This document shows, one piece after another, positions 10,459 through 21,760 of a stretch of 64,000 nucleotides of DNA. The stretch is from Parelaphostrongylus tenuis (Eukaryota > Nematoda > Chromadorea > Rhabditida > Metastrongylidae), in contig JAHQIW010006337.1 of the NCBI GenBank assembly GCA_019055375.1, positions 1 to 64,000 of the forward strand, given 5' to 3'. Every line of letters starts with the position of its first letter. Within the stretch, counting starts at the first letter, position 1. Below the pieces are notes generated by a model that searched no databases, had not been told where the DNA came from, and worked only from the letters and a program-made list of their open reading frames with translations. Made by a program: the position numbers and the translations under genes.

Positions 10459-11684
10459 CACGATGTTCACATCTGAACCTACACAATTAGTGGTAGTGAT
10501 TCATCAACGTCATCAATGCCTTCTAGTCACACGGAGGCATCACGTTCAAGTAGTAAATATTGTAGTGATTACAAAACGAGAACTGAGAAATGTGATTGTC
10601 TGCAAGGAATTCGGAAGGGCTATCTAACGTTAAAGCACTGAAAATCACGTAAGGTATACAGTTTTCGTATCGCTTTAACCTATGAATAGTAATTGGACAA
10701 GAAATATATGGATATTTGAACACTCGGATGACTCGTCTTCACGCGTCGTGGGGACAAAAACGCATTTGGAGAAGAAAACAGAGAGACAAATAGAAAGCGA
10801 GCGATGTAGAAGACGGTAGAAGTAGACGTAGATTTAGATCTACATGAATCACATCCAAATACTGGAAGAAATAATTTTCAGTGATTGTTTCATTATCCTA
10901 ACATTGTCATCCATAGACCGTATTGCCTCGATGATTTCAAAATTGTGAATCTTCCTTGAAAAAAAGAGTGTTCCGAGATTTCTTTTTGTTTTTTTTTTAC
11001 TTATTTGATTCAACAAACGTCCTTCAAAGCATGTAGCCCGAAGATAATCTTTTCGTTCCCTCCATAGATACGCTTCTATCTTTGATATTTGTAGAATCGT
11101 AAAATAAGCGGGGTCAGATAAAGCATAGCAAGGAATTGCGATAAATTTCTTATTTAATAACTCATTAAATGTGCTGAAAACCGAGCAAGGATTATTTTTC
11201 ATTCTCCATTTTTCATTTCTATTCCAATTTTTGTTGTTCAATACACACCAATTTAGCTGATTTAAAATTGGAAGTGATAGTCGCCCACCCACACGAGTGC
11301 CTTTGCTGTTTCCATATAAGGTGATTTGGAACGTTATCGAAGATGTTCCGATGCGTTAAGGTGCTACAATGTTAAGAGAACGAATGGAGTCTCAATTAAG
11401 TGATAACAAGCTTTAAAAGCAAACTGCAGAATTAAAACGAACGAACGGAAGCACGAAAGAAAAAGACGAAAGATCGCGACATCGGTTTTGAAAATATTCG
11501 CGACATAACGAAGTCCACTGATATCCTTTGCAGCTGATTTTAACTCCCAGTGGAGTTCGCCACCCATGCCGATCACGCAGTCAACAAGATGTTCGCCATA
11601 AGTGATCTTCTTTTATTCCTAAAAATTTTTATTCATTATCATACTGATTTTAATTATAATAAATAAGCGACAGGAGATCATGCA
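10459..11684. other. Upstream region of hst-3
   Basis: Holds the hst-3 promoter by position, but I see no clear core promoter or trans-splice signal beyond a TTCAG nine bases before the ATG (10463-10467). That TTCAG could serve as a spliced-leader acceptor. Two minus-strand open frames (10849-11292, 11364-11576) have no recognisable family. Confidence 0.4.
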
Positions 11685-11945
11685 TTCGACGCTGAGCTGA
11701 CTCTTAGGTATTCGCCACGCATTTGATGAGGGCATTAGTCATTTGCAGAGAAGTAGTGGTGACGTATTGATGTATCATACTAGCGTTTCTATCCTCTCAT
11801 ACAACTCTGTTGCTAATTTTATGATGGAGAGATGCCTGCGCTAGTTTATCATAGTTTCTTCGCGCGCGAGATTGAACCAATTACCTAGCGGATAGTGAAG
11901 GGCATTTTAGCCATTCGGCAAAATGAGGCCACAATAATTGACTAT
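11685..11945 (-). repeat. SINE family A, degraded copy
   Basis: Shares 'GGTATTCGCCACGCATT' and, 180 bases on, 'GCGCGAGATTGAACCA' with the better copies at 9.5 and 16.3 kb, at the same spacing. The middle is strongly diverged. Confidence 0.45.
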
Positions 11946-12231
11946 ACCGATGAGAATAACATATTAACAACGTTAAAGCTAGGTCAGTTGAGAACAAAAT
12001 ATTAATTCGCGAGTGCTTATAACTGACAAACTTTGCAGGACTTTAAATTACATTTCATGGATATGCAATCAATACAAATTTTACCACATCGAATTCGTTG
12101 CTCCCTTCAGTTCTTCCAATCCAAATTGATCATAATCACAATGTCACTTCTTCTTGTAGCCTAATTCATTTATAGCGGTAATGTGCAATGCGGAATATAT
12201 TACCACAAAATGAGATATGAGCAAAACTTGG

Positions 12232-12325
12232 AATCTGGTGTGTGTCATGGGACTCGAACCACGATTGTGCCTTTCCATGGGCAGCGAGCGTTCGCACTAC
12301 ACCATTAAGACCCTTGCTCTGCCTT
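12232..12325 (-). repeat. tRNA-like SINE head, family D
   Basis: On the minus strand GGCAGAGCAAGG starts the unit, with an A-box-like TGGTGTAGTGCG and a good B box GGTTCGAGTCC. The same start and spacing occur at 24990-25070. The arms do not close as a functional tRNA. Confidence 0.5.
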
Positions 12326-12389
12326 TTTCTTAGCTATGATTAAGAATTATCAACTATTAACTTGATTATCCTCTATTTCTTCTTTCTTT

Positions 12390-12500
12390 TGAGGTTGTTA
12401 CAGTAAGATTTATTGAATACAATGTAGTACAGTGACAATGGCTGTCTTTCGGCTGTATCGCCTTCTTCAGATTCTGGAGTGGTCAAAATGACATGCAATC
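12390..12500 (-). repeat. Degenerate hammerhead-like retroelement end
   Basis: On the minus strand CTGAAGA, a GGC/GCC stem-loop and GAAA follow in hammerhead order (around 12440-12475). Further on comes an AATAAA motif near 12410. Stem III and the cleavage triplet are not intact. I infer the 3' end of a Penelope-like or related retroelement, with low certainty. Confidence 0.3.
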
Positions 12501-14002
12501 TACGCAGCCAAAAACTTCAAACTTGCCAGAAAAAGTGCAATACGTAGATTTTTAAATCGTAAGGTGAGCAGCTTCTTCAAAGAGTTTGCGTTTTGTTCTT
12601 CTTGATTCCAATCACCTATAGAGATTAGTCGAGCAGAGTCTTATGTGGGCGAGAAAGAGCGCATGACGAGGTATTACACCTCGTTGTTAACTTTTGGATT
12701 TTTAAAATTATTTAAAATCCTCTGGGCGTTTTTCGCACAAATATTTTAGGCTTCTTGAGCGAGGATAGTGCTTTTAACATGGAAAAAACTTCTCCACTAT
12801 GTTTGTTGCGCTTCATGAATTCTCTCGTGGAGTGTTTTGTTTGACCTTGAGTTTCTCGACTACGTGCTTATTTATGCGGACACAGAAGGCCAATGTATTT
12901 ATCACCAAATCCTTTACAAAAATTGGGTACACCGCACCATTATCCGTGAATCCGCCTTCTATATCATTAGAAGAAATACGGATTTTGCGTTTCGCCATAG
13001 ACGGTCATATAAATCGGTCGTAATTTGTCCAAACGTTCCTTTCTTAAACTCAAAAAAAATCATAGGAAAATAATCATCGAGATTTGAGAAAAATCTTAGC
13101 AATATCTCTCCATGTTGCGACAAACAAGTGGTGAAAAAATTTCAAACATGATGTAAATGGAAGAAATATTAGACAAGGCAGGTAGAGAATCGATCAGATA
13201 AGAAAGCACTTCACTATCATCCATAAAATTATCCCATACAAACGACTACACTCATAGAAAGATGCACATTTGGCCTATAGGATGGCTTTTGAGGAGTTAC
13301 CAAACCATTAACTTAGCGTATCTTTTCCATCTAAATAACTGATAATTTACTGAGTCTGGAAGGATAGATTGCTCGGCTGACCCAGGTCACCTAACAAGTC
13401 AACGAGCAAGCGTGTATTTTGAGTGAACCTTTCCACCACTGCGTTACACGGACACTTACAAAAGTGCATGCAATGATTAATGATAGTTAATAGTAACGAA
13501 AGTAATTATAAGAAATAAATGCCATGATTGCCTCGGCCGACTGCGTTAATGATTTTATATACGAGTGGATGCGATCATTCCACATCGAGGCGCTTACATC
13601 GCCGTCTTATTGACATTCGGCGATGACCCGCCGGCACTGTCGTCATACACTTAATCGAATCCGAATTCATATAATGATACCAATAACCGGATAATTTCAA
13701 GGGTTTCGGGACCATCGAACGTGTTTGTGGTCTGGTCGGATTGTGAAGAGCCACGCAAGACCACGTATTACGGATAGGGATACGATAACATCGTACGATG
13801 AAATAAACGCTTGTCGACACACCCAGCCACTGTGGCGGCCGTTAACTGAGAATCAACGGAACAGGGGAAGCAGAAGTAACTAGTTTTTTCCGTCCAATCA
13901 AAAATTTTTCCGTAATTTTGCTGATCTCTGAGATGTTGACCATACTTAGGAAATAGATATGGGAATGCTGATTGCTTATTGGCCAAAGACGGAAAGGGTA
14001 CC
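12501..14002. other. Unannotated stretch
   Basis: No recognisable gene. Overlapping frames on both strands around 12800-13070 and 13575-13990 lack family matches and consistent splice sites. Confidence 0.4.
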
Positions 14003-14046
14003 GCCTGACTGATGAGACCGTCAAGGTTGAAACACGAGTATCGGGC
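14003..14046 (+). ncRNA. Hammerhead ribozyme, solitary, intact core
   Basis: Type I layout. Stem I GCCTGA (14003-14008) pairs with TCGGGC (14041-14046). CTGATGA is at 14009-14015, stem II GACC/GGTT with loop GTCAA at 14016-14028, and GAAA at 14029-14032. A very short stem III region CACGAG is followed by a GUA cleavage triplet (14038-14040). All catalytic-core bases are present. Stem III is one base away from a palindrome. I found no transposase or palindromic partner next to it. Confidence 0.6.
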
Positions 14047-14659
14047 TCTACAAGTCAGCCCTTATATAACAGACCACGTGCGTATCTCAAAAATGATTAT
14101 TTACTGTCTGAATAGATTGAAAGTCCTTACAATTCATACCATAGCTGAGTGATAGCTAATCCACCCCTTGACTGAGATATGGGCGTTTTAGAAAGACCTT
14201 TCTTCGTGTGTTCTTCAAACTGAAAAGACATTCCAAGATCGTCTCCTTGTTGATATGTGGGATGTTCAATGCCTTCCTATTAGATTTCACTTAGCGACGA
14301 CTCTTACTGATGGTTCGTTTTAGATTCAAACCCACGAATGACACGTCAAAAATATAGTTGACATGAGAAAACGAGAATAAGAAAACGATTACTTTCGATC
14401 TCGAGGTATATCAAGAGGGATATATAAAATCTCAAGAATACGTTCATCAGTTAGTGGATATGAGGGCGACTGTACTCTCCTATTGGAAAGATATTGATAG
14501 TATTGATTCTCAACCAAGCGTTTGCTTGAGACAAAAAGTAAGCCAAACCGTACATTCTTTTTCTCCTCAAATCAGACAAGGCAGATTAAGATAATTTCTG
14601 AAGATTTATTTTTGAGACATCTTTGGCGATCAGACTAATACTACGAGGTTGATGAAATA

Positions 14660-14705
14660 CTTTTTTCGACTAACGTTTCGACTCTTCGTCTTTTTCAAAA
14701 AGCCA
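14660..14705 (-). repeat. Degenerate hammerhead-like motif
   Basis: On the minus strand a GAC/GTC stem with loop GAAGA, then GAAA, CGTTAG and a GUC triplet, follow hammerhead order. The CTGATGA box has decayed to TTTTTGA. Confidence 0.3.
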
Positions 14706-16232
14706 ACGATTTGAGTCTATTCTTTTCTATTGTCGTTCATCCTTGCGTTATGGGTCTTCGTTGTCGTCCGTCTTCTTAGTCAAATCTGCCTCTATGGGCC
14801 ACCACTTTAATAAAGTAACTTCACTCACTGATGCCCTATCATCTCCAATGTTGCGATGATTCTAACGATATGTATGAACGCAAGAAATCAGATATTCTTA
14901 ACTGAACACCGTCTCTGTATATAAACAGCCTCTATTTCTGATAGCTTAGAAGCACACTACTCAATCAGTTAATAATTTTATGCATATGTCATATCAGTCC
15001 ATTACAACGTGATTATTGCTGCACCTGTCAAATAGTGGATTTGTCAATCGAAGAAGTGCATGAGAAACACTATGTTTAGAGATGGTATTCAATAGCATAC
15101 GCACAGCCGCTGGTTCTATCCAAGCTCTGGCCAAGCAAGTCTCCCATCCCTTCACAGCCTTCGAATACCATCAGCTTTTCTGAACAAAGTTCGTTCTGAT
15201 CCACAAAGGAGGGTGACTGCTTATGATGTCTATCATGAAATATGGAAGTAATTAGCGCCATCCTAGAATTCTAAGGTGATGCTACACGACCAGAGTTTAC
15301 GGCAGATCACGAAGGAATTCAGATCGTCACGCAGATGCCGAACTCACATGGTGATCCGTGGATCCCATTGTTGCCGACAGAGAGGAACGATTGGCGTAGA
15401 ATAAATGATTTGATCTCATTAATACCGGAACCTAGGTTGCCGGACTATAAATTTAATAGCTGGAGAGGAACTTGAATGCAACCATTTATTGGATACTGTA
15501 TTTTATTGCAGCTAAAAAAGTTTCACAAAATCATTGACTCGCTGAATGTATAGGGATAAATCATTACCATCAATAGATATCTATGCATTACATCGCACCA
15601 GAAGTACTGAAGCAGAAAATACATAAATGCCAAATTTTACCACTTCTTTTCTTTTTTAATTTTGCTATATTACTGATTTTCTCTCCTGAATTACTTGTAT
15701 GAGGCAATTTTCTATGCGAAAAAATCTTATGGGAAAAAACCTACTAAAAACATGGATTACTTCGAAGAACAAAAGGATTGAAATGCACTGACTGAGAGCC
15801 TATTAACGCACGTCACGAGTTAATAGCCATTCCATTCATAAGATTAATTGAGTGTTGAATAAGATGTGAACGATTAAACAATGTTGATGTTTTCTAGACG
15901 GTACATTTGAATATTCGAACGAATAAGTTGATCGAAAAGTGAGAAAATTAAGTGTCCAAGACACTTTTTTCTATCGAAACCAGCCGAGATATTGACTTGT
16001 ATTTGCTGGACGAGTAGGATTCCCCTTGAAATGCTTGAAAAGCACTGACGTAGCGTTCTTAGGTCATCATCGCGTGCAGTTGCCTGCCATAGGGGATAAT
16101 GAGAGCTTCTTCTGATGAAGTTTGAAGCCAATGTGCTGGCCGTGAAATCATGGATGGCTTGATAAGCTCGTGATCCGAGCCAGCACTATGTCTACAAGTG
16201 CACGGCATAAACTGCCAGCATCTTCCCTGCAG

Positions 16233-16234
<2 letters not shown>
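14706..16234. other. Unannotated stretch
   Basis: No clear gene. A minus-strand frame at 15874-16131 is open for 85 codons but unrecognised. A weak resemblance between 15180-15260 and 4200-4290 (both contain a TTYGTNGATCA-like core on the minus strand) may be an old repeat. Confidence 0.35.

Positions 16235-16268
<34 letters not shown>
16235..16268. repeat. (TA)n microsatellite
   Basis: Pure alternating TA, about 17 units, directly abutting the SINE family A copy that follows. Confidence 0.95.
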
Positions 16269-16270
<2 letters not shown>

Positions 16271-16275
<5 letters not shown>

Positions 16276-16567
16276 AGATAAAGCTCTCGGCGTTGATCAA
16301 TCCCTGAGGGATGCGCCATGCTTTCGACTTCAATTTTTAATTTCGTTTGAGGTGATTGAATGCATATTTGGCCTTTACAATGACTCGCGGTGGCCTCCCG
16401 CTGAACCGAGTCAGTGCTGCTTATCCTCCCAGACAAGTCTAAGACCTGGCTGGTACCAATTTACCGACCTCGGAAGGATGGATGGCTTTGTGAGCCATGA
16501 GCGCGAGATCGAACCATTGACCTCGTGTGCGACGCAGAGCACCTCTAACCACTGCGCTACATGCGCT
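16271..16567 (-). repeat. SINE family A, best copy
   Basis: About 297 bases. The minus-strand head has A box TAGCGCAGTGGTTAGAGG and B box GGTTCGATCTC. The body matches 9491-9781 throughout. It is flanked by (TA)n on both sides (16235-16268, 16570-16586), so it probably inserted into or next to a TA microsatellite. Confidence 0.8.
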
Positions 16568-16569
16568 CA

Positions 16570-16820
16570 TTATATATATATATATAAGGGTTACGCCATG
16601 CATTCGCATTCAACTTTTAAAATTGATGTAAATGAATTTTTAGCCTTCACCGTGACTCGCACTGGGCTCAGTCAGTGCTCCTCCTATACATGTTTGGTGC
16701 CAATCTCAAAAGCTAGTGAACACTGAGTACGGGATCCAACCATCGACCATCGATTGATCGACTATGGGTGTCGCATATATATACATAGTTATACTATATA
16801 AATATATTATATATATATGC
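16570..16820 (-). repeat. (TA)n plus second SINE family A copy
   Basis: After (TA)8 at 16570-16586 comes a second, shorter family A copy (16587-16775) lacking parts of the body. Then AT-rich microsatellite follows to 16820. The two copies lie in tandem in the same orientation. Confidence 0.6.
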
Positions 16821-17609
16821 GCATAAGCATTTCTATGCACTATAGACATATTTTGAAAACCGACTTTCCTTCGACTTTGGCATTACCAGTTAGTCACATA
16901 TCCTTTCTGAACTGAGCGAAAAGCACGAAGTTGAAAAATGACTTATCTAATCGGCTGACGTTTCATCAAAGCCGATAGATCCGAGCCGATGCTACACAGT
17001 CGTTCATCTTGTTGTGGCCCTCAGATAACTAGCATTCTCAGTGATAACAGTAACAATGAGAACAATGAAAATATTAATAATGACAACAATATAATAATAT
17101 CAGTACTAACAATAACAATAATATTAATATTTCTCTTTTCACGTGCAGCTTTGATTGCCGCCTGAGGATTTCGTATTTTTGATGAATGTCATAAATGCTA
17201 ATCGAAACAATTTTTCGTCCAATTGTGAATGAAGCCTAACTAAGGTGGTTGTTGATTTAGTGCGAGATTAATCGAACAGGAGATTAAAATAGCGCTTAAT
17301 TATCACGGTGCACTCTGAAACCGTATCGCTGACTACTGCGCTACTCCACTCCCTTACTAAAAACATTGAGTTGAAAGATTTAGAAGTTTGTAGTAAAAAC
17401 GACTTGAATACTCAAACAGTCGGTCTTCACAAATCAGTCAAGAAAAAATTGTACTCACAGTTTTATTTAGAATAGTTTTGTATAACTGGTAATTTGCTAG
17501 CTAGCGAAATGGTAGTTTTCGTTACCGCAATCTATTCCTCTACCCCTTGGGGACAGAAGCCCTTATGATTATCTTTAGCCATTTACTGTAGCTCGAAATT
17601 CAGCGACTC
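16821..17609. other. Unannotated stretch with one ORF-family G relic
   Basis: Bases 17130-17230 on the minus strand resemble part of the repeated coding segment at 41290-41586 (shared KNTKSSG-like stretch). A simple 'AACAATRA' rich segment lies at 17045-17130. An imperfect hairpin (ATCGGCT ... AGCCGAT) lies at 16950-16976. Confidence 0.35.
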
Positions 17610-17790
17610 CAACACCATCCTTGATTGATAGAATCACCTTTTTATTTCGCTGTAGTAGCGAGAATAAAATTGAGTTCCACACTCAACGCGTTTCAGAAAA
17701 TTTTTTGCTGAACGCAGTATTCTCTCAGACCTTTGGCAATCATTTGACAACTCAAATTCGGCAATTTTTGAAAGTGTGCTTTGTTTTGCT
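17610..17790. repeat. Family F fragment
   Basis: T-rich segment followed by 'CGCTGTAGTAGCGAGAATAAAATTGAG' broken motif and an internal part also seen at 26815-26960 ('CAGACTTT' and 'TTCGATAGTCTGAATT'-like order). The open frame 17621-17854 lies inside the repeat and is not treated as a gene. Confidence 0.4.
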
Positions 17791-18862
17791 TAGTTTTTGG
17801 AGAGGCTTTATTAGGGTGCTGGTAGCAGTCGAAAGAACTATACCTATCATGTGAAACCGACTTCTTCTATCATTCTATGTGTATGGGGTTATCATTTTGA
17901 ATTTTGTATTCCTAAACAAACTAGCTAATAACCTAAGCCTAGAGATCGAAACATAACCTTCCTCTCTCCACCAGTACTCTAAAAGACCACCCACACATCC
18001 TATCCGGCTCGTTGCCGCTAGTTGAGCCGTTTCCACATCCTAGTTGGGCAAAAACAGGGCGTCGAGTATGAAACTGAATTTTATTCTCGCTCACTGAAAA
18101 GGCCTTATCAGGAAGCAATCACAGTATTGAAATCATCGGGACTTATGCTATTGAATGGCTACTATGAGTCTGGAAAAAAGCCTGAAAAGATCCTCTCTCT
18201 AGAAGGTTGAAAAATGAACTGCGATAACTAGTTGTACCGAAAAAATTTTAATACTTCATATAATTGCTACTAGAAATAATAACATAGTAATGATAGTTGT
18301 TGCAGTAAATCGATAGTCTTAGCAAACGATTAAGTCTATGGAATCGGCTGTATAAAAAAAAGAGCGCATATAGTTTGAAGCAAGTTACAAGATGTTTCAG
18401 GAAGATGAACGAGAATTTGGAAAGGAACTCAATCAATGAAATATTGCAACTTAATCATCCGAAGGACCAGAAGAAAATGTTAGTCCTGATGCGACCGAAA
18501 ATGAAAGTTGAAAAAAATATGAAAAGTTCCAAAGCAACATTCCAAGGTGTCATTTTGTCGATTGTTCTGATTATATTTAACACCAAGCCAATCTAGAAGT
18601 CGACATTCCTTCTTTGACGACAGAGAGTCGTTGATGATGCACAGTTTTTCTTAGCAAAAAATAGCATGATCAGCCAAAGAATTCGATACACAAGACGGCG
18701 CTATCTACTTACGACGTTGTTTCAGTGTTTATGCAATACAACATGAATTCAACTCCTTCGTAGTGTGATGAAGTTTACTTCGTATATTTGGCTGCGTAGA
18801 GTGACTCATGGTAGTCTGCTTCAAGCAATATCACGGGTATACCTGACTCAATTATTTTTCAG

Positions 18863-19137
18863 CCGGTCATTCCAGTCGACTGTCCATAATCCTTCGTCCT
18901 CGCATAGCGGATCCTTGTAGCTATTGGCGTCGAGTTTATTCGGTAAAACACAGCTCGGATGAAGTGTCTCACTCGACAATGCCCTTATCTAAAGTACATG
19001 TTATTTCGTACAAGCGGTGCTCCACCGAAGAACAGTCGATTGAAACGATATCACAAAGACGAACGACTGAGAATAGTCGGATCGGCTCTAAAGAAGACGA
19101 AGATGTTAAGGCGTTAGTCAAACGAAAATTTTTCTAA
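18863..19137 (+). CDS. Probable terminal exon of an unknown protein
   Basis: Acceptor ATTTTTCAG ends at 18862. The frame then runs two bases plus 90 sense codons to a TAA at 19135-19137. The peptide is polar, Arg/Ser/Glu/Lys-rich with few hydrophobic residues (for example YWRRVYSVKHSSDEVSHST and TISQRRTTENSRIGSKEDE). That suits the cytoplasmic tail of a receptor or channel. I do not recognise the family and could not find upstream exons on the + strand. Confidence 0.35.
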
Positions 19138-19273
19138 CAACCTCATGAATAAACTTGATCATCAAAGAAAGTATAATCGGCCCTTAATGTTGATGCTTAG
19201 AGAAATTCGGTTTTAAGATAGTGTTTTTTATCCTCCTAAAGTCAGTTACCAGTATATAAGTCTGACAAATTAA

Positions 19274-19666
19274 CTACACGTGCTCTCCAATTACCGTGGT
19301 AATTGCGTTAATGTGGCTAAGTAGGTCATGATTGAACAGATATTTACCGGTGGCGGGTGGATGTGATGACAGCATTATAGGATGAGGTGAAAGATGGTTG
19401 TCAATAACGATGTGTGGGATCGGAGTCGCAATTACCGTATGAATAGCAGGGCGACCTTCATAGGTGCAACATTTATAGCCAGGTAATGTACGCAGCGCAA
19501 ATCGTTGTATAGTCCGAAGACCAGGAACTATTAATTGAATTCTGAAAAGTGCGAATGGATTGCTAATGTGTTTACTTAATACTGAAATCGATCTCGTTTT
19601 GATATTGAACATGTGCCGTCTAGAAACTACCTTGAATAAAAATTCAAAAAAAAAACTTTTTTTCAT
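19274..19666 (-). CDS. Hypothetical ORF
   Basis: A 130-codon open minus frame, unusually long for this AT-rich intergenic DNA. An acceptor-like TTTATTCAAG lies at its 5' part. The C-terminal half is Pro/His-rich (HPIMLSSHPPATGKYLF). No family recognised. Could be chance. Confidence 0.2.
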   Translation of the reverse strand: MKKSFFFEFLFKVVSRRHMFNIKTRSISVLSKHISNPFALFRIQLIVPGLRTIQRFALRTLPGYKCCTYEGRPAIHTVIATPIPHIVIDNHLSPHPIMLSSHPPATGKYLFNHDLLSHINAITTVIGEHV

Positions 19667-19667
19667 A

Positions 19668-19720
19668 ATATCTAGCGTTTCGACAGTTCTGCTGCCTTCG
19701 GACGCGAAGGCAAAGGCTTC
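19668..19720 (-). repeat. Degenerate hammerhead-like motif
   Basis: On the minus strand a GGCAG/CTGTC stem with loop CAGAA is followed by GAAA and CGCTAG. The CTGATGA box reads CCGAAG. Probably a relic. Confidence 0.25.
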
Positions 19721-21364
19721 AAAACATCGGATATTGTAAATGATAGATACTGTAATATTATATGGGTCTCGTGTTTGCTTATCAAGATAACAATTTAATA
19801 TTTAACAATACCGAAATCTGAAAAAAAATCCGTTGTGCGATCTTTATTTTCTCGCCACAACTTCCTGAAAGTCTAACAGAAACCCACATTTATTCATTCA
19901 TCTCAAGCTACAAATTCACAACGAGTTCGTTCAAAACTCAACAGTGACATGTTTAACGCTTTTTGAAATCATACCCACCAGTTAAGAAATCCGCAGTGAT
20001 TTTACAACTACGGAATTCTACATGTGAGGAGGATAAAGCATTTGGTACTCATAGATCTTCAAAAAATGAGCTATGCATTCCATTATATTCGTTAGCCTAC
20101 TGAATGTGATCCAATGCATTTTTAACCTATACAACAATATGCAAAAGTCTATTGGTCTATCAAGTCAACGTTTTTATCCTGCTAGACAACCCTGAAGCCA
20201 ACTTGAGGAACGCCAAAAAGATCGAGTACTTAACTAATTTAGAAAGCAAGGTAGAACCAAGAACTACGACTGCATAGCGAAATACCCCAACTATTGTCCT
20301 GCACCTGCGCAACGTCATATCTTTAATTTTTGAAAATCCACAAACTTTTTGTCTCTGCTATTTTGCTTAATTGCATTCGATTTGTGAAGCACTTATCGTT
20401 GAGTTAGTAGATTATTTGGATTGCTGTCATGAAACACTGTCAACAGAAGGCAGTAAACTACTCTAAGACCCACTAAGGTCGACTATAGTGTCTGCTCCAA
20501 AAAACTAGGTGCATCCTGACACAAAGTGCCCTTGAAAAGTTCTGATGATTTTCCAGAAACAAGCACGTCAGTAAACTAAAATCCAGTGCTAATTTGACGT
20601 TTCCATTGGTGAAGGACTATTCCATGACGACGAGGTGAGCCAAAGAGTGACAGATCCTCATAAGCATACTAGCCCCCCATCTTTCAATAACGAATGTTAG
20701 ACTATCTATTAATATGCTCGGTTATTGGCTTAAAAGTCGTGAATTTATTTATGGATAACCTTCATGAAAATAGATAAAAAGAAGTCTCTTTGCCTTACCT
20801 CGAAACAGTCAATAGCGCTTGTTAAGAAGAGTACGGATTTGCTGCTAAAACCTTGGACATTGCTTGGACTTCCGCTTAAGAAGCGATTTGGGAAGATTGT
20901 AGTAGCGATTCGTGTATAACAACATAGCGATGACATTTTAACAACGATCAGCTTTTGTACCGGTAATCTCATGAAGTAAGTTTGAAAAGATTAGCTGGTT
21001 CGTCATTGGCTGGATAGGAATGACTAGTTATCGCTTAAGACGTCTATTGGAGATGCTCGGTCATGCGATAGAAATGGAATTATAGCTGATTGTCATGACT
21101 GAGTCTGTCGAACGGTTCAAATTGAACATTTGTGGTTGTAAGAATGTGGACCAATTCTAGTCATCGCAATCTTCGTCATCTCATTAGCGATTCTAACGCC
21201 TTGATTGAGTTTGAGCTTTTCATCAGCTTTTGACATAACTTTACATTCAAACCACACTAGATAAAAACTGTCGCTAAGTATTTGTGACAGTATGGAACTT
21301 TGAGAATGTGCTGGATGATAGTGAAGTAGTAATTGACCAATAATATTGTGAAATATATCCAATA
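19721..21364. other. Unannotated stretch
   Basis: No recognised gene. The minus frame 20745-20972 has a reasonable GTAAGG donor at its end (near 20797) and could be an exon, but nothing flanks it. 21117-21362 is another unrecognised open frame. Confidence 0.35.
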
Positions 21365-21470
21365 AGGTAGAGTGATTGCAAAACCTTCACTTCAAGCGGG
21401 ACTCGAACCCACATTCCACCCTATCTGCTGTAGCGTGCTCTAATCCGTTGCACCACCGACGCCTGTTTTG
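21365..21470 (-). repeat. tRNA-headed SINE, family C
   Basis: Minus-strand head GGTGGTGCAACGGATTAGAGC (tRNA D-arm-like A box) and B box GGGTTCGAGTCCCGC, spaced as in a tRNA. The acceptor stem is not intact. Confidence 0.6.
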
Positions 21471-21647
21471 CCAACACTCTTTTTAAGCTCAACGCATCTA
21501 CCTGTCAGCAGCCAATCGTCAACGGTTTGGCCCGGGCAGTCGGTATTCACATTAAACCCAGTCAAGCTGACAGATATTTTGTATTGGATGATCGAATAGA
21601 ATTTTTTTTGATTTACCCGCATTTAGCGGTGGTACGAAGTTGCAAAT

Positions 21648-21760
21648 ATACAGGCGTCGCTACTGCAACGTATTAGAGCACACTCCTCCGAACACTGCTG
21701 GCTCAAGTCCCGCCTGACGCAAAAGTTTTGCACATCACTTCGCATCATTGATATATATAC
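21648..21760 (+). repeat. tRNA-headed SINE, family C, inverted partner
   Basis: Same head (CTACTGCAACGTATTAGAGC), B-box-like CTCAAGTCCCGCCTGACG and tail (TTTTGCACATCAC) as the copy at 21365-21470, in the opposite orientation. They are 180 bases apart, so the two form an inverted pair. Confidence 0.55.

Noticed and set aside
20540..20580. CTGATGA followed by GAAAC
   Set aside because: No stem II between the boxes.
21365..21470. Functional tRNA gene
   Set aside because: Good A and B boxes but no closing acceptor stem; the same applies to all tRNA-like heads in this window.
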